The notes under the pieces: generated by a model
The model's database searches: none
The model's input: only the letters and a program-made list of their open reading frames with translations
Told to the model about the DNA's origin: nothing
Position numbers and translations under genes: made by a program
Source: Anoplopoma fimbria
Taxonomy: Eukaryota; Chordata; Actinopteri; Perciformes; Anoplopomatidae
Assembly: GCF_027596085.1 (NCBI RefSeq)
Contig: NC_072472.1
Location: 24,421,791 to 24,485,790, forward strand
Reading direction: 5' to 3'
Length of the DNA stretch: 64,000 bases
Part shown: positions 13,807-25,565 of the stretch, piece after piece
Layout: every line of letters begins with the position of its first letter
Numbering within the stretch: position 1 is the first letter of the stretch

Positions 13807-13959
13807 ATTGAATTGTCTCAATGGGGAAATGACAGAAACACGTGGCCAGCAGGGGCGCTATAGCTGCAGGTTGGCTTTAATGCATCCACTGCTTGTTTCT
13901 CAAAGTGTGTGTGTGAGAGAGAGAGACAATAAATGAGAGAGAGAGAGAGAGAGAGTGAC

Positions 13960-14256
13960 CAGCTTCTTCTTCCTCTCCTCCTCCTGCCGGGTGCACATTG
14001 CAGTGGTGCAACAACAGCCAGCTGTGCGGTCATCCAGCCGCTCTGCAGACATCCAGAGGGCTGCCGGTGTCTGCGGGTCCGTCTGTCTTCCGGGAGAGAG
14101 GGTGAGACACATGGGACGCTCCTCCTCAGGTCAGCAGCTGATTCCTGTCTCACGGACGCGTCCCTCGGCTGTGAGTGGACCGGGACGTCCCTCCGGATCT
14201 CTGGACCGGAGCCGCCGCTGCAGAGAGGCTCGGACGCGGACATAGAGCTGGTTAGG
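13960..14256 (+). promoter_or_regulatory. camkk1: CpG-rich candidate promoter and noncoding first exon of camkk1
   Basis: In an AT-rich neighbourhood this segment is GC-rich and dense in CpG (roughly twenty in under 300 bases), and it ends at a consensus donor, GTGAGT at 14257-14262. A second possible donor (GTGAGA) is at 14102. The camkk1 start-codon exon begins with a strong acceptor at 37631-37633, so a noncoding upstream exon is required, and this is the best candidate I see. No TATA box is evident. A GA-repeat run (13914-13955) precedes it. Transcript data would settle it. Confidence 0.45.
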
Positions 14257-14403
14257 GTGAGTAGAGCTCCAACAACCACCTTCCATCAGAGGCATGTCAT
14301 GTCTGTGTTTGGTTCGAGGCTCATTGTTGTTCCGGGAGTCTCTCCGGAGGACAACAAAGAAGGGATTCACTCCTCTGCAGTAGCGCTGGATTTTTATTGG
14401 GAC

Positions 14404-15198
<795 letters not shown>

Positions 15199-15553
15199 CG
15201 CACTTTGGACCGTGAAATTGGAAGCTGCAATGAAATGCACGCTGATAATGTGCCATTAATCTGTGTCATGCACCTGTGGTGAGCTGCTGTATCCTCACAC
15301 AACCTCACATTTACCTGTAGTGCTGTACAATCTGGGGACATCTTAAGAGACCAAAGTGGTCCCAATGTATGATGTCTAATAGTTTCTAGGAATTAGGCCA
15401 GTGACAGACAGGGATGTGTGCTCTGATCACAGCTTCCCTTTCTGGCCCATTGGCCTATTCGTGAGAATCCTGTGTATATCTTTTTTTATTTATAATTTTA
15501 TTGCAATAAACTCATGAATTAGTAAATGCAGAACATTTCCAAACTGTATTTGC

Positions 15554-15554
<1 letters not shown>

Positions 15555-15611
<57 letters not shown>

Positions 15612-15612
15612 G
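15555..15612. repeat. (ATT)n microsatellite
   Basis: About 19 tandem ATT units ending in TGTTGTTGT. Confidence 0.95.
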
Positions 15613-16526
15613 TTGTTGTACTTTATACACCCAGAGATGCAAACAGAAGAGAACAAGAAAAAAAAGAAATATATATTTAATATTCATCTGTTTAATACAC
15701 CTAATTAAACAAATATGTGCATACATGCATTTACTTGAAGGATGACTTCAAAATGGATTGACTCTCCATCAATGCACCTTTTTGGGGGGGCAAAACAACA
15801 AGTCCATGAACGACATGCAACGAATAACTCAACGCTTTTGCTCTCTATCTCAAGCACTGAATCCGTTAAGTGTCGGCTCAGCAAGGAGAAAACCAGTTTC
15901 ACTGCCTTCACCGGCCGTTATTTAGATTTAATTTTGCTGAATAGGCTGGAGACTGTGTGTGTTGTTGCTGAGCAGTTCAACTTCCCCTCTTGTGCATTCA
16001 CATAATGTTTTGCATGCAACCTTACGAGAGCTAAATGCCAAAACTACAGTAAAGGGACTGCGACACACTGTATGACGGGCGTGTGTCAGTACTGGCCTTT
16101 CCAATCCTTACGACCAAGGATCATGTTGCTGCCTGTCATTTTGTCCTGTTGTTACAGTGCAATCGCTAAATCTTGCAGCAAAATTGTGGTTTGTCTGGTT
16201 ATGTGTAAGGAAAATGGCAACAACAAAAACAAAACAACAAAATGTTCCCAGAAATGTGCCAATAACAGTTTTTTCTGTATAGGTTTTTTTTTTTTTGTCT
16301 TTTGAGTCTTGTGTTTGCATCTTTACTGGTTTGCATGGTGCAAATTAGCAACTCCAGCATCACTTCTGCTTCTCTTGCCCACTCTTTGTTGCTGAGCGTG
16401 CTGACGTCTGTAACTCCTCTTCACGTGGGCTTTGGTAATCATACTGGTGCTGCGACCCAGCTCCTGGAAAAAGAGGACATGTCAGCAGCTCCTTTAGCCC
16501 TTCTGGGAAATCACTTGAATGAGGAA

Positions 16527-16529
<3 letters not shown>

Positions 16530-16597
<68 letters not shown>

Positions 16598-16623
16598 GTG
16601 TGTGTGTGTGTGTGTATTATTCT

Positions 16624-16649
<26 letters not shown>
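16530..16649. repeat. (GT)n microsatellite, interrupted
   Basis: GT units over about 120 bp, broken once by 'gttgtg' and once by 'tattattctt'. It has the opposite strand composition to the CA array at 14406-15195 in the same intron. Confidence 0.95.
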
Positions 16650-16654
<5 letters not shown>

Positions 16655-17179
16655 AGGTTTATGCATATTATTCTTACTAAAGTCTTTAGCAAATGTCATA
16701 AACAGTTTAAAACAGAGGCCTGGACGTCATCCACCCCATATTATGTGAAGCAGCTAGACTCTTGACAATCAGAGAATAAACAGACAGCGTCTCTGCTCCT
16801 CCACTGGTCAGTGCTGCGTCTCTTTTTTGGACAGTTTTCTATTTCCGCTCGTTCTACCAATTGGTTGTGATCACTAAATCGCTGTGGAGTTACACACAAT
16901 CTGCAGGAAGTGCTTTTCTTTTATACAGCCAAACCAAAGTGTGTGTGTGGGTGTGGGTGTGGGTGGCCATGCATACAAATGCCCAAGCACTCAGAGTGGA
17001 TGGAAATTGAAATTAGAACGTGGCCTTGACAAAGAGGGGTGAGGCATTAGAATGGTTTAATGCTTTGATGTACATCCTTTAAAAGTATGATTGCACTAAA
17101 AGGTAGCCCATATTTAAAACAGAAAGTCAGTTTCATTTTTTGTTTGTTTTTGGCGTCAACAAGCCTAAAGGCTCTCTAT

Positions 17180-17259
17180 ATCATATTCACAGCATTTAAT
17201 TCAGCAGCAAATAACTTCTGTTTATGTGAAGATATAGTGAGCAAAGAATGAAGTCACTA

Positions 17260-17308
<49 letters not shown>

Positions 17309-17795
17309 CTCTCTGTGTCTCTGTGTGTGTTGTTATCAGAGCTTCCCTATTCTTTGTTGACAAGGCTGGGCCGGCCGTGCTTGCCTTTTAGTGCATGTGA
17401 GCGTGCCCCATTAGCTTGCTCACTGCTGCTGCTCTGCACTGCGCTCATGCGGCGCGTACAGCTGATAACGCCGTCCCGATAAACTACATCCTTGCAGAAG
17501 CGTGGCACCTTAATCTCCTGTTACCCTTTTAGGTACACTGTGAACTCTGTCAGCACTGTAAGCGTATTTGCACTGTTAGTCATTTGCACTGTTAGGGTAA
17601 TTTGCACTGTTAGCATTATTTGCACTTTAAGCGTTATTTGCACTTTAAGCGTTATTTGCACTTTCAGAATTATTTGCACTGTTAGCCTGTTTGCATCGTG
17701 AACTGGGAGCCACCAGCTAAGCCGTCGCCATGTTGACAGCTGTGAGCAGGCAATAGATATGCTATGATTTTCATATTGAGCACCTTTTTAATGAG
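17180..17795 (+). repeat. Dispersed repeat family B, copy 1
   Basis: Shares ordered blocks with 47031-47475: 'agcagcaaa.aact', 'gagcaaagaatgaagtc' (gcagagaatgaagtc in the other), 'ctgctctgcactgcgct', 'ttgcactgttagc', and the end 'gagcaccttttta'. This copy carries a (CT)n insertion at 17264-17305 and an internal expansion of a unit like 'gcgttatttgcacttt' at about 17565-17690. No coding frame is seen. Confidence 0.75.
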
Positions 17796-18811
17796 TCATT
17801 TAGAAAAAGAAAACATTTACAGGAAAGCCGTGTAAACACTTTAACAGAGTAGTTCCCCTCAGAGATGTGAAACAACTTGCAATGTGTGAATGAACCGTGT
17901 TGTGAGACTGGAGTGTTAAGACGCTCGGCCTTCTGGAATCCACAGTGATGAGCTCTTTATTTGATGTATGACAGACTTTCATATTACAGCTGTGGGAGTT
18001 TCTGTTACTGTCATTAATGCGGACGCCACTTCGTCTTTGTAGTCAGCCTTCAATTCCTGGAAGTTCTCCAGGTGTGTTTGTGGAACTACACCAGTGTCAT
18101 CTTTCACGATGTTTTAACACAAAGTTAACAGTAATGTAGGCAAGCTTTCTGTGACTGGTAGAAAGCAGGTTCAGAATAATGTGTGATTAATTTAATTATT
18201 AGTGAAGGGTGTTGATCTTCCATGTGTTTTTGTGTATTAGAGAATCAATTGATGCACCACACAAGTGAGCTAAAGCACTTCATGTTCTGTAGCATATTTT
18301 CAAATCTGGCTTCAGTTCATCATCTCAATCCAAGCCTTATAATTAAAAGAAAAAATATGCCCTATGATCTTGTTGAAGGGACACTATTACTACAATTTCT
18401 TTTACATTTTAAAAGGTCAGTTTACTTGTTATGTTGAGTGATTCTCATCCTGTTGTATAATATCTTGTGTGGTTGTGGGAGGAGACCAACGTCTGAGGAA
18501 ATAACCCTGATGACTTAATTGTGATGTCACCCGGGTTATCAGAGCTTTGACTCGGAGACGACAAAAATGTAACAGAAAGCCTGAATTATAAACTCCTGGT
18601 GTGGAGTTTGAAAGACTTAAAAAATGTAGTCTTAACACTCAAAACAAAAAAAACAAAAAAGAATCCAGTTCCAGTATGGGAAATGTAGAGCCCAGGGTTT
18701 TGGGGTCTTCACCCATACTATGGTTTTAAAAAGTCTGGGAACCTTGGCTAAATTAATTATTGAATGAATTGGCATGAAATGTTGTTCAGACATTTTTCCT
18801 GTCATGCGTAT

Positions 18812-19109
18812 GGGGCGGCTGTGGCGTAGTGGAGAGCAAGGTAGTTCTCCAATCAGAGGGTCGGTGGTTCGATACCCGGCTTCGGCAGTCGATGTGTCCT
18901 TGGGCAAGACACTTAACCCCAAGTTGCTCCTGAAGGCCATCGGTGTGGACTGGATGATGAATGTTAGTTAGAGTCTGATGGTGGCACCTTGATGGTAGCC
19001 TGTCATCAGTGTGTGAATGGGTGAATGATATGTAACATACTACTGACTGTAAGTCGCTTTGGAGAAAAGCCTCTGCTAAATGACTGTAATGTAATGTAAT
19101 GTAATGTAT
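18812..19109 (+). mobile_element. tRNA-derived SINE, + orientation
   Basis: It starts 'ggggcggctgtggcgtagtg', with a Pol III A box (TGGCGTAGTGG, 18822-18832) and B box (GGTTCGATACC, 18866-18876) at tRNA-like spacing. A conserved body follows ('cttgggcaagacacttaacc', 'aagtcgctttggagaaaagc') and a (GTAAT)n tail at 19088-19109. The tRNA-like head, unrelated body and short tandem tail are the defining layout of a SINE. A second copy lies inverted at 20731-20967. Confidence 0.9.
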
Positions 19110-19569
19110 CAGTCTTGGCTGCTCAGGTATCATTGTTACAGCCATTCTGTACTTGGGGAAAGAAACCGTTTAACAGGAAATTCAATTAAGACATGCCCAA
19201 AATAAAAAAGTAAAATAAGAGACTGCCCACTACTTTTTATCTGTATGTGTTACTGCAGCGTTAGTTTTATTAATTTCCTTTCTCTAGTCTTCTTATTTTT
19301 GGCATACGTAATACTTTATGGCTGGAGTGCTCTTTTAAATAGAGCCATCTTTCTTGCTGCCCAGCTCTGAGGCAGCGTGCGTTCCATAAATTGTGTCTAC
19401 ATGGACACAATCAGTTCTTCACTTAAACAACACATGCTGAAGTGATTCTTGTCCAGTTCCTCAGTAATTAGCACGCACTGTACAACTTCAAATAATCCAC
19501 AAAATGAAAAACTCATGCAGACATTCAGTCTCATTGTACTGTTATACACTATACAATACAATATATTTT

Positions 19570-19616
<47 letters not shown>
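19570..19616. repeat. (GT)n(TA)n microsatellite
   Basis: A short GT run followed by about 17 TA units. Confidence 0.95.
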
Positions 19617-19620
<4 letters not shown>

Positions 19621-20730
19621 ACAAACTAAAAGCATGAAAGACTTTTGAAAAAAAGATTATATAGACAGTTCATACACTGCCTTTCAAAGGTTTAATTAGG
19701 TACAGTCAGACGTCTGAGAGCACTACTCTATATTTTTTATCGTCCTTCATGCTTTCATGTTGTAAAAAGTCCCCTTTTACAAATAGTTGTCATTTTGTAT
19801 GAAGGGTTTATTTTGAATACTGAGAACAAAAATGCTGTACAAAGGTTGAGCCAGACTGACAATTAAAAGGTCAGAGAGAGACAAAAAATAAGGATGGAAG
19901 AAATCAGCAGTCACTGAAAAAAGAAAGTGGAAGCAAAGCATCAAAATGTGTGCAGAATTTAAATAAGAGCTGCTTCCTGTTTCAGCGCCAAGCTTAAAAT
20001 AATGCAGCTTTTTTAACAAGATGGACTATTAATATTAATTAATAGGCAACGTGTTGCTTTAGCAAAGCTCTTCACAGTTCAGAAGGTTAGTGTTGGGTTA
20101 GTACTATTAGAGCTGGATCAGGGAATATTTGCTGAACATATCACAGTTTACAACTATTAAATCTAAACACTTGGTAGACTGCAGAGGACCCAAAGTAAAA
20201 CCTACAAGAAAAAACTGATACACTTAATATTTAGAGCCCGATTGTATCATTGTGGATCAATAATGATGGAAGCCTCTTACGCTTTTCTGGAAATTCCGAA
20301 TCCAAGTTCCAACAGTATCCTCCCCTGTCATGCAACGCTGTGGAGACATCGATTAAATGGAAGTTTGATTGGCAGTGTTGCATACCAGATAGCAGAGTAT
20401 AATGCTAAACTAACTTGGTAAACATTGTAATGAATAGAAAGGCACCCTGCTGTGTTGGTACCTCTCACACCACCCCTATTCCAAATATCATTCAAATGTC
20501 GGCCACGTTAATAGAAACATAATGATGACACAAATGTTTTCGGGTGTTTGTACAGGGCGGATACATGAATACATTCACATGTCCTTATTAGTTGGCGCTC
20601 TGCCAGTCGCACAACCCCATCTTCATATTAGCCCTCATTATTCAGAGCACGGCCAGCGAGGACTCTCGGGGTTCTCAGATATGTGAGTTCACCTCAGCAC
20701 TTCCCAGTTTTGGTATGCATCCCTACCTTG

Positions 20731-20967
20731 AGTAGTATGTTACATATCATTCACCCATTCACACACTGATGACAGGCTACCATGCAAGGTGCCACCATCA
20801 GACGCAAACTAACATTAATTCACATCCAGTCCACACCGATGGCCTTCGGGAGCAACTTGGGGTTAAGTGTCTTGCCCAAGGACACATGGACTGCCGGAGC
20901 CGGGTATCGAACCACCGACCCTCTGATTGGAGAACTACCTTGCTCTCCACTACGCCACAGCCGCCCC
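20731..20967 (-). mobile_element. tRNA-derived SINE, - orientation, 3'-truncated
   Basis: The reverse complement matches the SINE at 18812-19109 closely from the 'ggggcggctgtggcgtagtg' head (ending at 20967) through the B box and 'cttgggcaagacacttaacc' to the 'gtaacatactact' block. It stops before the AAGTCGCTTTGG block and has no tandem tail. Confidence 0.9.
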
Positions 20968-20999
20968 TGTGTAGGTGTATTTGGCTTTTTCTAAGCAAA

Positions 21000-21118
21000 C
21001 CAAAGGACTATGATTCTTAGTTTCAGGTGATTTATACACTGAATAAAACAAAGTTATGAATATTATAGTCCATATCTGTCAATTAATCTCCCTTAAAGTA
21101 ACACACAGTTCCTTTAAA
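21000..21118 (-). repeat. MITE-like fragment (family C)
   Basis: Ends 'aaagtaacacacagttccttt', and the interior has 'tttcaggtgatttatacactg' and 'tatgaatatta'. The same blocks in the same orientation occur at 50130-50355, and in opposite orientation at 33505-33871. This is a truncated copy. Confidence 0.6.
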
Positions 21119-21889
21119 GTGTCATAGCTGAATGTCTTTTCTAAATGCCCTGAAGTTGTTATTCCGCTGCTTGTTCCCAGAGCTCTGCTGTTATTTCCAT
21201 GTGACCATTGAGCTAACTGAAATAATTGATGGCTGGCTGAGTTTGTGTCCGTCCTCCAGAGAGGGTTGTGCTGTCCAGAACTCGTCCACAGACTCTGACA
21301 CCAGTTTTTCCACTGTGGCCCCTCGTCACTGTGGACTCCTCTGGGTTTACTGTCGACAGCCAAAGTCCTGCCTCCTTTCCAGGTTGCCATCTGTTCAACA
21401 TCATTTCATTCCCTTCTGGAGTTGGATGACAATGTGTAAAAGATATTTATATTTTTATCTTGAATAATAAATGGTTAAAAATAGCATATCTTGAAGTGAA
21501 TGCCCACATTCGTGGAGGCTTGTTGTAGTTTGCCAACCAACCCACATGTGGCAGTTATCTGTTACATAATGAGGTATGCAATAATAGATGGTATTTTCTG
21601 TGTTTACATCTTATTCAAGGGTGGACTTAATTGTGTGATACAATGACCAGGTGTGTGTGGTACAAACAACAGTGGGTGCACATTCTTGCTTCTAAATATA
21701 AGAGATGGATTTGTTCCATGTCCATGCAGCTGAAGGTGTCAACGTTGTGGAGTTGGCATCAGCAAAAACTGTGTATTACTTTGTAATGTGCCGACTCCTA
21801 CGCATAGCAATCGCTATCGATTATATTCTGTAATACTGCTATTTGTGTGTATATGCTAGCGCTAGCTCTAAAGGTGACTTTGTATGTCT

Positions 21890-22115
21890 GCCCAACTCAT
21901 TGGTCCAGACTGAAATATCTCTTAACTATTTTATGGATTGTCATTAAATTCAGTTCATTCGTTTTTGGTCCCAAGAGGATGAACTCGAATGACTTTCGAG
22001 ATACCCTCTAGCACCACCAGCATGTTGACATGCATGGTTTTGAGTGAAATATCTCTGTCGAATGAATTGCAAGTATATTTAATTCAGACATTCATGTTCT
22101 TCTCGGCATGAATAT
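21890..22115 (+). repeat. Dispersed repeat family A, fragment
   Basis: Begins 'ggtccagactgaaatatctc' and includes 'ccaagaggatgaactcgaat' and 'ccctctagcaccaccag'. The same ordered motifs appear at 24668-25180 and, reversed, at 33290-33500. No coding capacity is seen. Confidence 0.7.
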
Positions 22116-23439
22116 AAATACGTTTGGTTATCCCATAACTTTTCCTTTAGTGCCGTAATCAACTTGTCCAAGGACACGTCAACATGCTGACTGGAGGAGC
22201 CGAAGATACAACACTCTTAATGAAATTCACATGGGGAACAAAATAGTTTTTGTTTAAGTGAGGGAAATAGCGCATGCATGGCTTTCGTGGGTACATATTG
22301 TTTGCACATCTGGTCCTTAGACTGTAAAATCCTTAAAAGCGCAAAATCCTGGATTAAACCTTGACATGCTTCGGCAGATGTAGTGAGTAACTCTTGTTGA
22401 GTTTGGGATGGACAATTTAGTGTAGCTCTCCCTCCTAAAGTATGTAGGTTTTAGTTTCTGTCCAAGTTCATATGGCGTTCTGGAAAAAATCAGTTCAGGG
22501 CTGATGACATTAAAAAGGAAGCTAGTCCCTTCTAGCACCACCAAGACCCACATCTCCTCTATGTTTGGTGTCAGTAATCCATAGAACTATATACGTTGTG
22601 ACCTCTAAGTAGCTGGCAAAGCTTAACGTTAATATGTTATCTATTTCTCCAGTACTCCCTGTACCCTGACAACAACAAAAAAATTCACAAAATAATAGGT
22701 TTAAAAAAAGCTTTTTCTCTCTTCATCTAAATCATGTGTGCAGTGTTGGTGGAGGAGGCTCTGGCAGATTGTCCGCTAGTGCTTAGCAGTGACAGAGTAG
22801 CTGGAGGAGGAATCGGCTCTCGAGGGGCTCCAAAGGCAGGTCTGTGATTTCAGTTAGTTCTGCCAGCTAAAGAGAAAGAGCTTAAACCTCCACAAAGATC
22901 GCTGCTGACAGTGCCCTCCCTCTTCAGCATCTCTACATTGCCATCTTTACTATTTCTGCTCAGGTCTTCTTGCAATAGCCCGGTAGAAATATCACTCCCT
23001 GTGGATGATGGAATTGCACAGTCTTTCTGATGAAATCCTGGAGGAGTGAGAAGCAGAATCTGACCCTGGGCCAGCTGACACCAGTGCTCTCCTTTTGAGA
23101 AAGCAACCTATTTTAGCAAGTAAAGCATTCCTCACATCCCATCCAGTTCTGGAGAATCGACCAACCCCTTCTCCAGTCTCCTGCATTTATATTTCTCTTT
23201 GTAGCTTGCACCAGGGTGGAGAATGAGAGGCTCTTCAATGCTGCTGCCGTCATTATTGATGAAGGGAGAAAGAGGCTTGTGGCTCAGAGGGCTGAAATGG
23301 TTGTTTCTCAGGAAGAATCTGGCCCTTTTTAAAAGAAAAAAACAGCAAAAATAAAAGTGAATTTTTAAAAAATCATCTCAACCAGTTGTATATTCTCTTT
23401 GGTCCTCAGCAGTCTGTATATGCCAAAATCTGAATTAAA

Positions 23440-23690
23440 AAGGCCTGCAACTTGTGATTATTTTCATTATCAAATATTTTGCAGGTTATTTTCTCAATTG
23501 TTTAGTCTACAACACATCAGAAATGAGTGAAAATGATCCCTGTTAGTTTCTTTAAATCAAGATAAAAAATTCAAATGTCTTGTTCTGTCGGACCGAAAGT
23601 CTGAAAGCTCAACATATTTAGTACGTAGATGAGGATGTTAAACCAAATGATGAGTATGTAATGACAATATGGTACATTTTTTAGGATGAG
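23440..23690 (+). repeat. Dispersed repeat family E, fragment
   Basis: Contains 'tcaattgtttagtctacaac', 'agaaatgagtgaaaatg' and 'tcaaatgtcttgttctgtcg', as in the copies near 29770 and (reversed) 11590. Old and diverged. Confidence 0.5.
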
Positions 23691-24667
23691 TCACCAAAGG
23701 GCTGCTGGGATAAACATCTGCTCCATCTGTTATATCCTGCAGCCTGTAAATGGTGATGCCTCTGCAGTCCTCTGCCTCTGACCTTTATCCACACAAAGAA
23801 CACAACCTAAAGTCTGATTTTGTTTCTGAGAGGTTTGTTTTTCCGGGGTTTTTTCAAACACCAAAAGGATATTTAGGAACCTGCTCCGAAGAGATAAGAG
23901 CACAAATTATTTTACATTTTGTCTTGATGTTTAAATGCCTTGAGCGACATATAAGCCAGGGAAAAGAGCTGCTCCTGCTCTTATGCAGTGATGATTCTCT
24001 GAAATACAGTTCTAAGCTGCTACAGAAAGTATTTGATGCACACATGTGACTAACATCACGGGTCAAAGTCACAGAAGAAAATAAGCCAGATCATTATTAA
24101 CTATAGTCTTTGCTCACTTTAAATAGATGTCCAAAAAGACAGCAAGTGTAATTATTTATGTAACTGTGTTCACTGGATCCTTTTCCACAGTCCGTGAGCC
24201 GTGAACATCGTAGACACCTACACTGTAATCTGCACCTGCACGACTTCACACACAGTCAGGTCACACCCGTTAGACCACTAACACACAGGGTAAAGACACC
24301 TGTGTCTATGTTCTGCGTGAGGAGGACATCTGGGTTCACTTCGTGCGTCACTTTAGATCATCCTGACAGTGTGTGTGGTAAAAGAAACGACAAATGTCAA
24401 ACCATAAATACCGGGCACACTTTTCTATGTATTTTAACTGGAAAATATTGTTGACCATAAAATCTACAAAGCACAACGAGGGGAGCCTGCAACACTGGTG
24501 GAAGTTGTTTATTGTTGTTGATTATCAATGTGTTTGTTTCAGCTTTGTACTAGCTTTGAGACGGTTCTGGATTACTCGGACTGCTATCCAAATGTTTTGG
24601 TTTGCTTTTTTTGCCGTGCTAGCGGCTGTATCCAGGCATGGCAATGTCAGTCGGTCAGTCAACCACT

Positions 24668-25180
24668 TTGGCCCAGACTGAAATATCTCAACAGCTATTT
24701 TATGGCTGGCATGATATTCTGTACAGATCTTCTCATGGTACCCAGAGGAGGTACCCTAATGTCTTTGGTGAACCCCTTCAAGTTTCTTCTACCGCCACCA
24801 GAGGTGGTTTTCAGTGAAATATCTCAATAACTACTGGATGGTTTACCATGAAATTAATGTTCCTCTCTAGATTCCTGCAAAACTATTGGCAGGTTTGCCA
24901 GCTTCCTTCAACCAGCTGGAGTGAAATCCTGATTTAAAAACAGCTCGAGTATTTTATGGAACAGGAAATGCAGTTTCTTTCTGTCTATCTATTACTATTA
25001 CCATCTTACTATCTTAGTTTAGCGTGCTAACACACTAAACTAAGATGGTGTGCATGGTAAACATTATACCAGCTTATCTTCCGCATGTTAGCATTGTCAT
25101 TGTCAGCAAGTTGGCATGCTGATGAGCATTTAGCATAAAACAGTTCTGTACAGTCTCACGGAGCTACAGCACGGCTAGAT
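24668..25180 (+). repeat. Dispersed repeat family A, longer copy
   Basis: Runs from 'gcccagactgaaatatctca' through 'cccagaggaggtacc' and 'ctaccgccacca' to the GCTAAC-rich 3' part ('gcatgttagcattgtcattg', 'atgctgatgagcatttagc'). An internal stretch repeats the 'gaaatatctcaataactact' start, suggesting one copy inserted in or recombined with another. Confidence 0.7.
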
Positions 25181-25182
25181 CA

Positions 25183-25565
25183 TAGACTGTATATAGGAAG
25201 TTGACGTAGTCGTCGTGACGCCATCCATTGGTTTGTGGCTGTCGCCATGTTGTTTTTTTAGCAACCGATGAACGGAAGTTACCACATTTGGAATGTGGAG
25301 GAGTGACATAGTGATGCCGGATATGGCTCTGGTAGCAGCAGCGACCTGTCAATCACATTAAGCCCGCCCCAAAGCATACTCCGCTTTATTGTCTATTTGA
25401 CTCTAAATGGACCAAAATTTACAAATATGAACATCATGCTGTATTAAAGAAGACTAGAAAGTAGCGACTCAGACCATAAACTCATGTTCACAATTTTTGC
25501 TGAAGTAATAAATCAAGCGCCCCATGCTGGTCAGTAGAGAGAATGCAAGTGAAAGTAACAACAAA
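25183..25565 (+). repeat. Dispersed repeat (family F)
   Basis: Starts 'atagactgtatataggaagt' and holds 'ccattggtttgtggctgtcg', 'ctgtcaatcaca', 'tctatttgactctaaatgga' and 'accataaactcatg'. I recognise this from memory as a widespread percomorph repeat. There is no coding frame. It lies directly against the family A copy that ends at about 25180. Confidence 0.6.

Noticed and set aside
13955..14245. Open frames over the CpG-rich region as a possible protein N-terminus
   Set aside because: No similarity to CaMKK or any family I know; the camkk1 coding frame is closed by a stop upstream of 37756, so a noncoding exon is the better reading.
18812..18885. Possible tRNA gene (A and B boxes)
   Set aside because: The head is tRNA-like, but the sequence continues into a SINE body and tail and is repeated inverted at 20731-20967, so it is a SINE, not a working tRNA gene.
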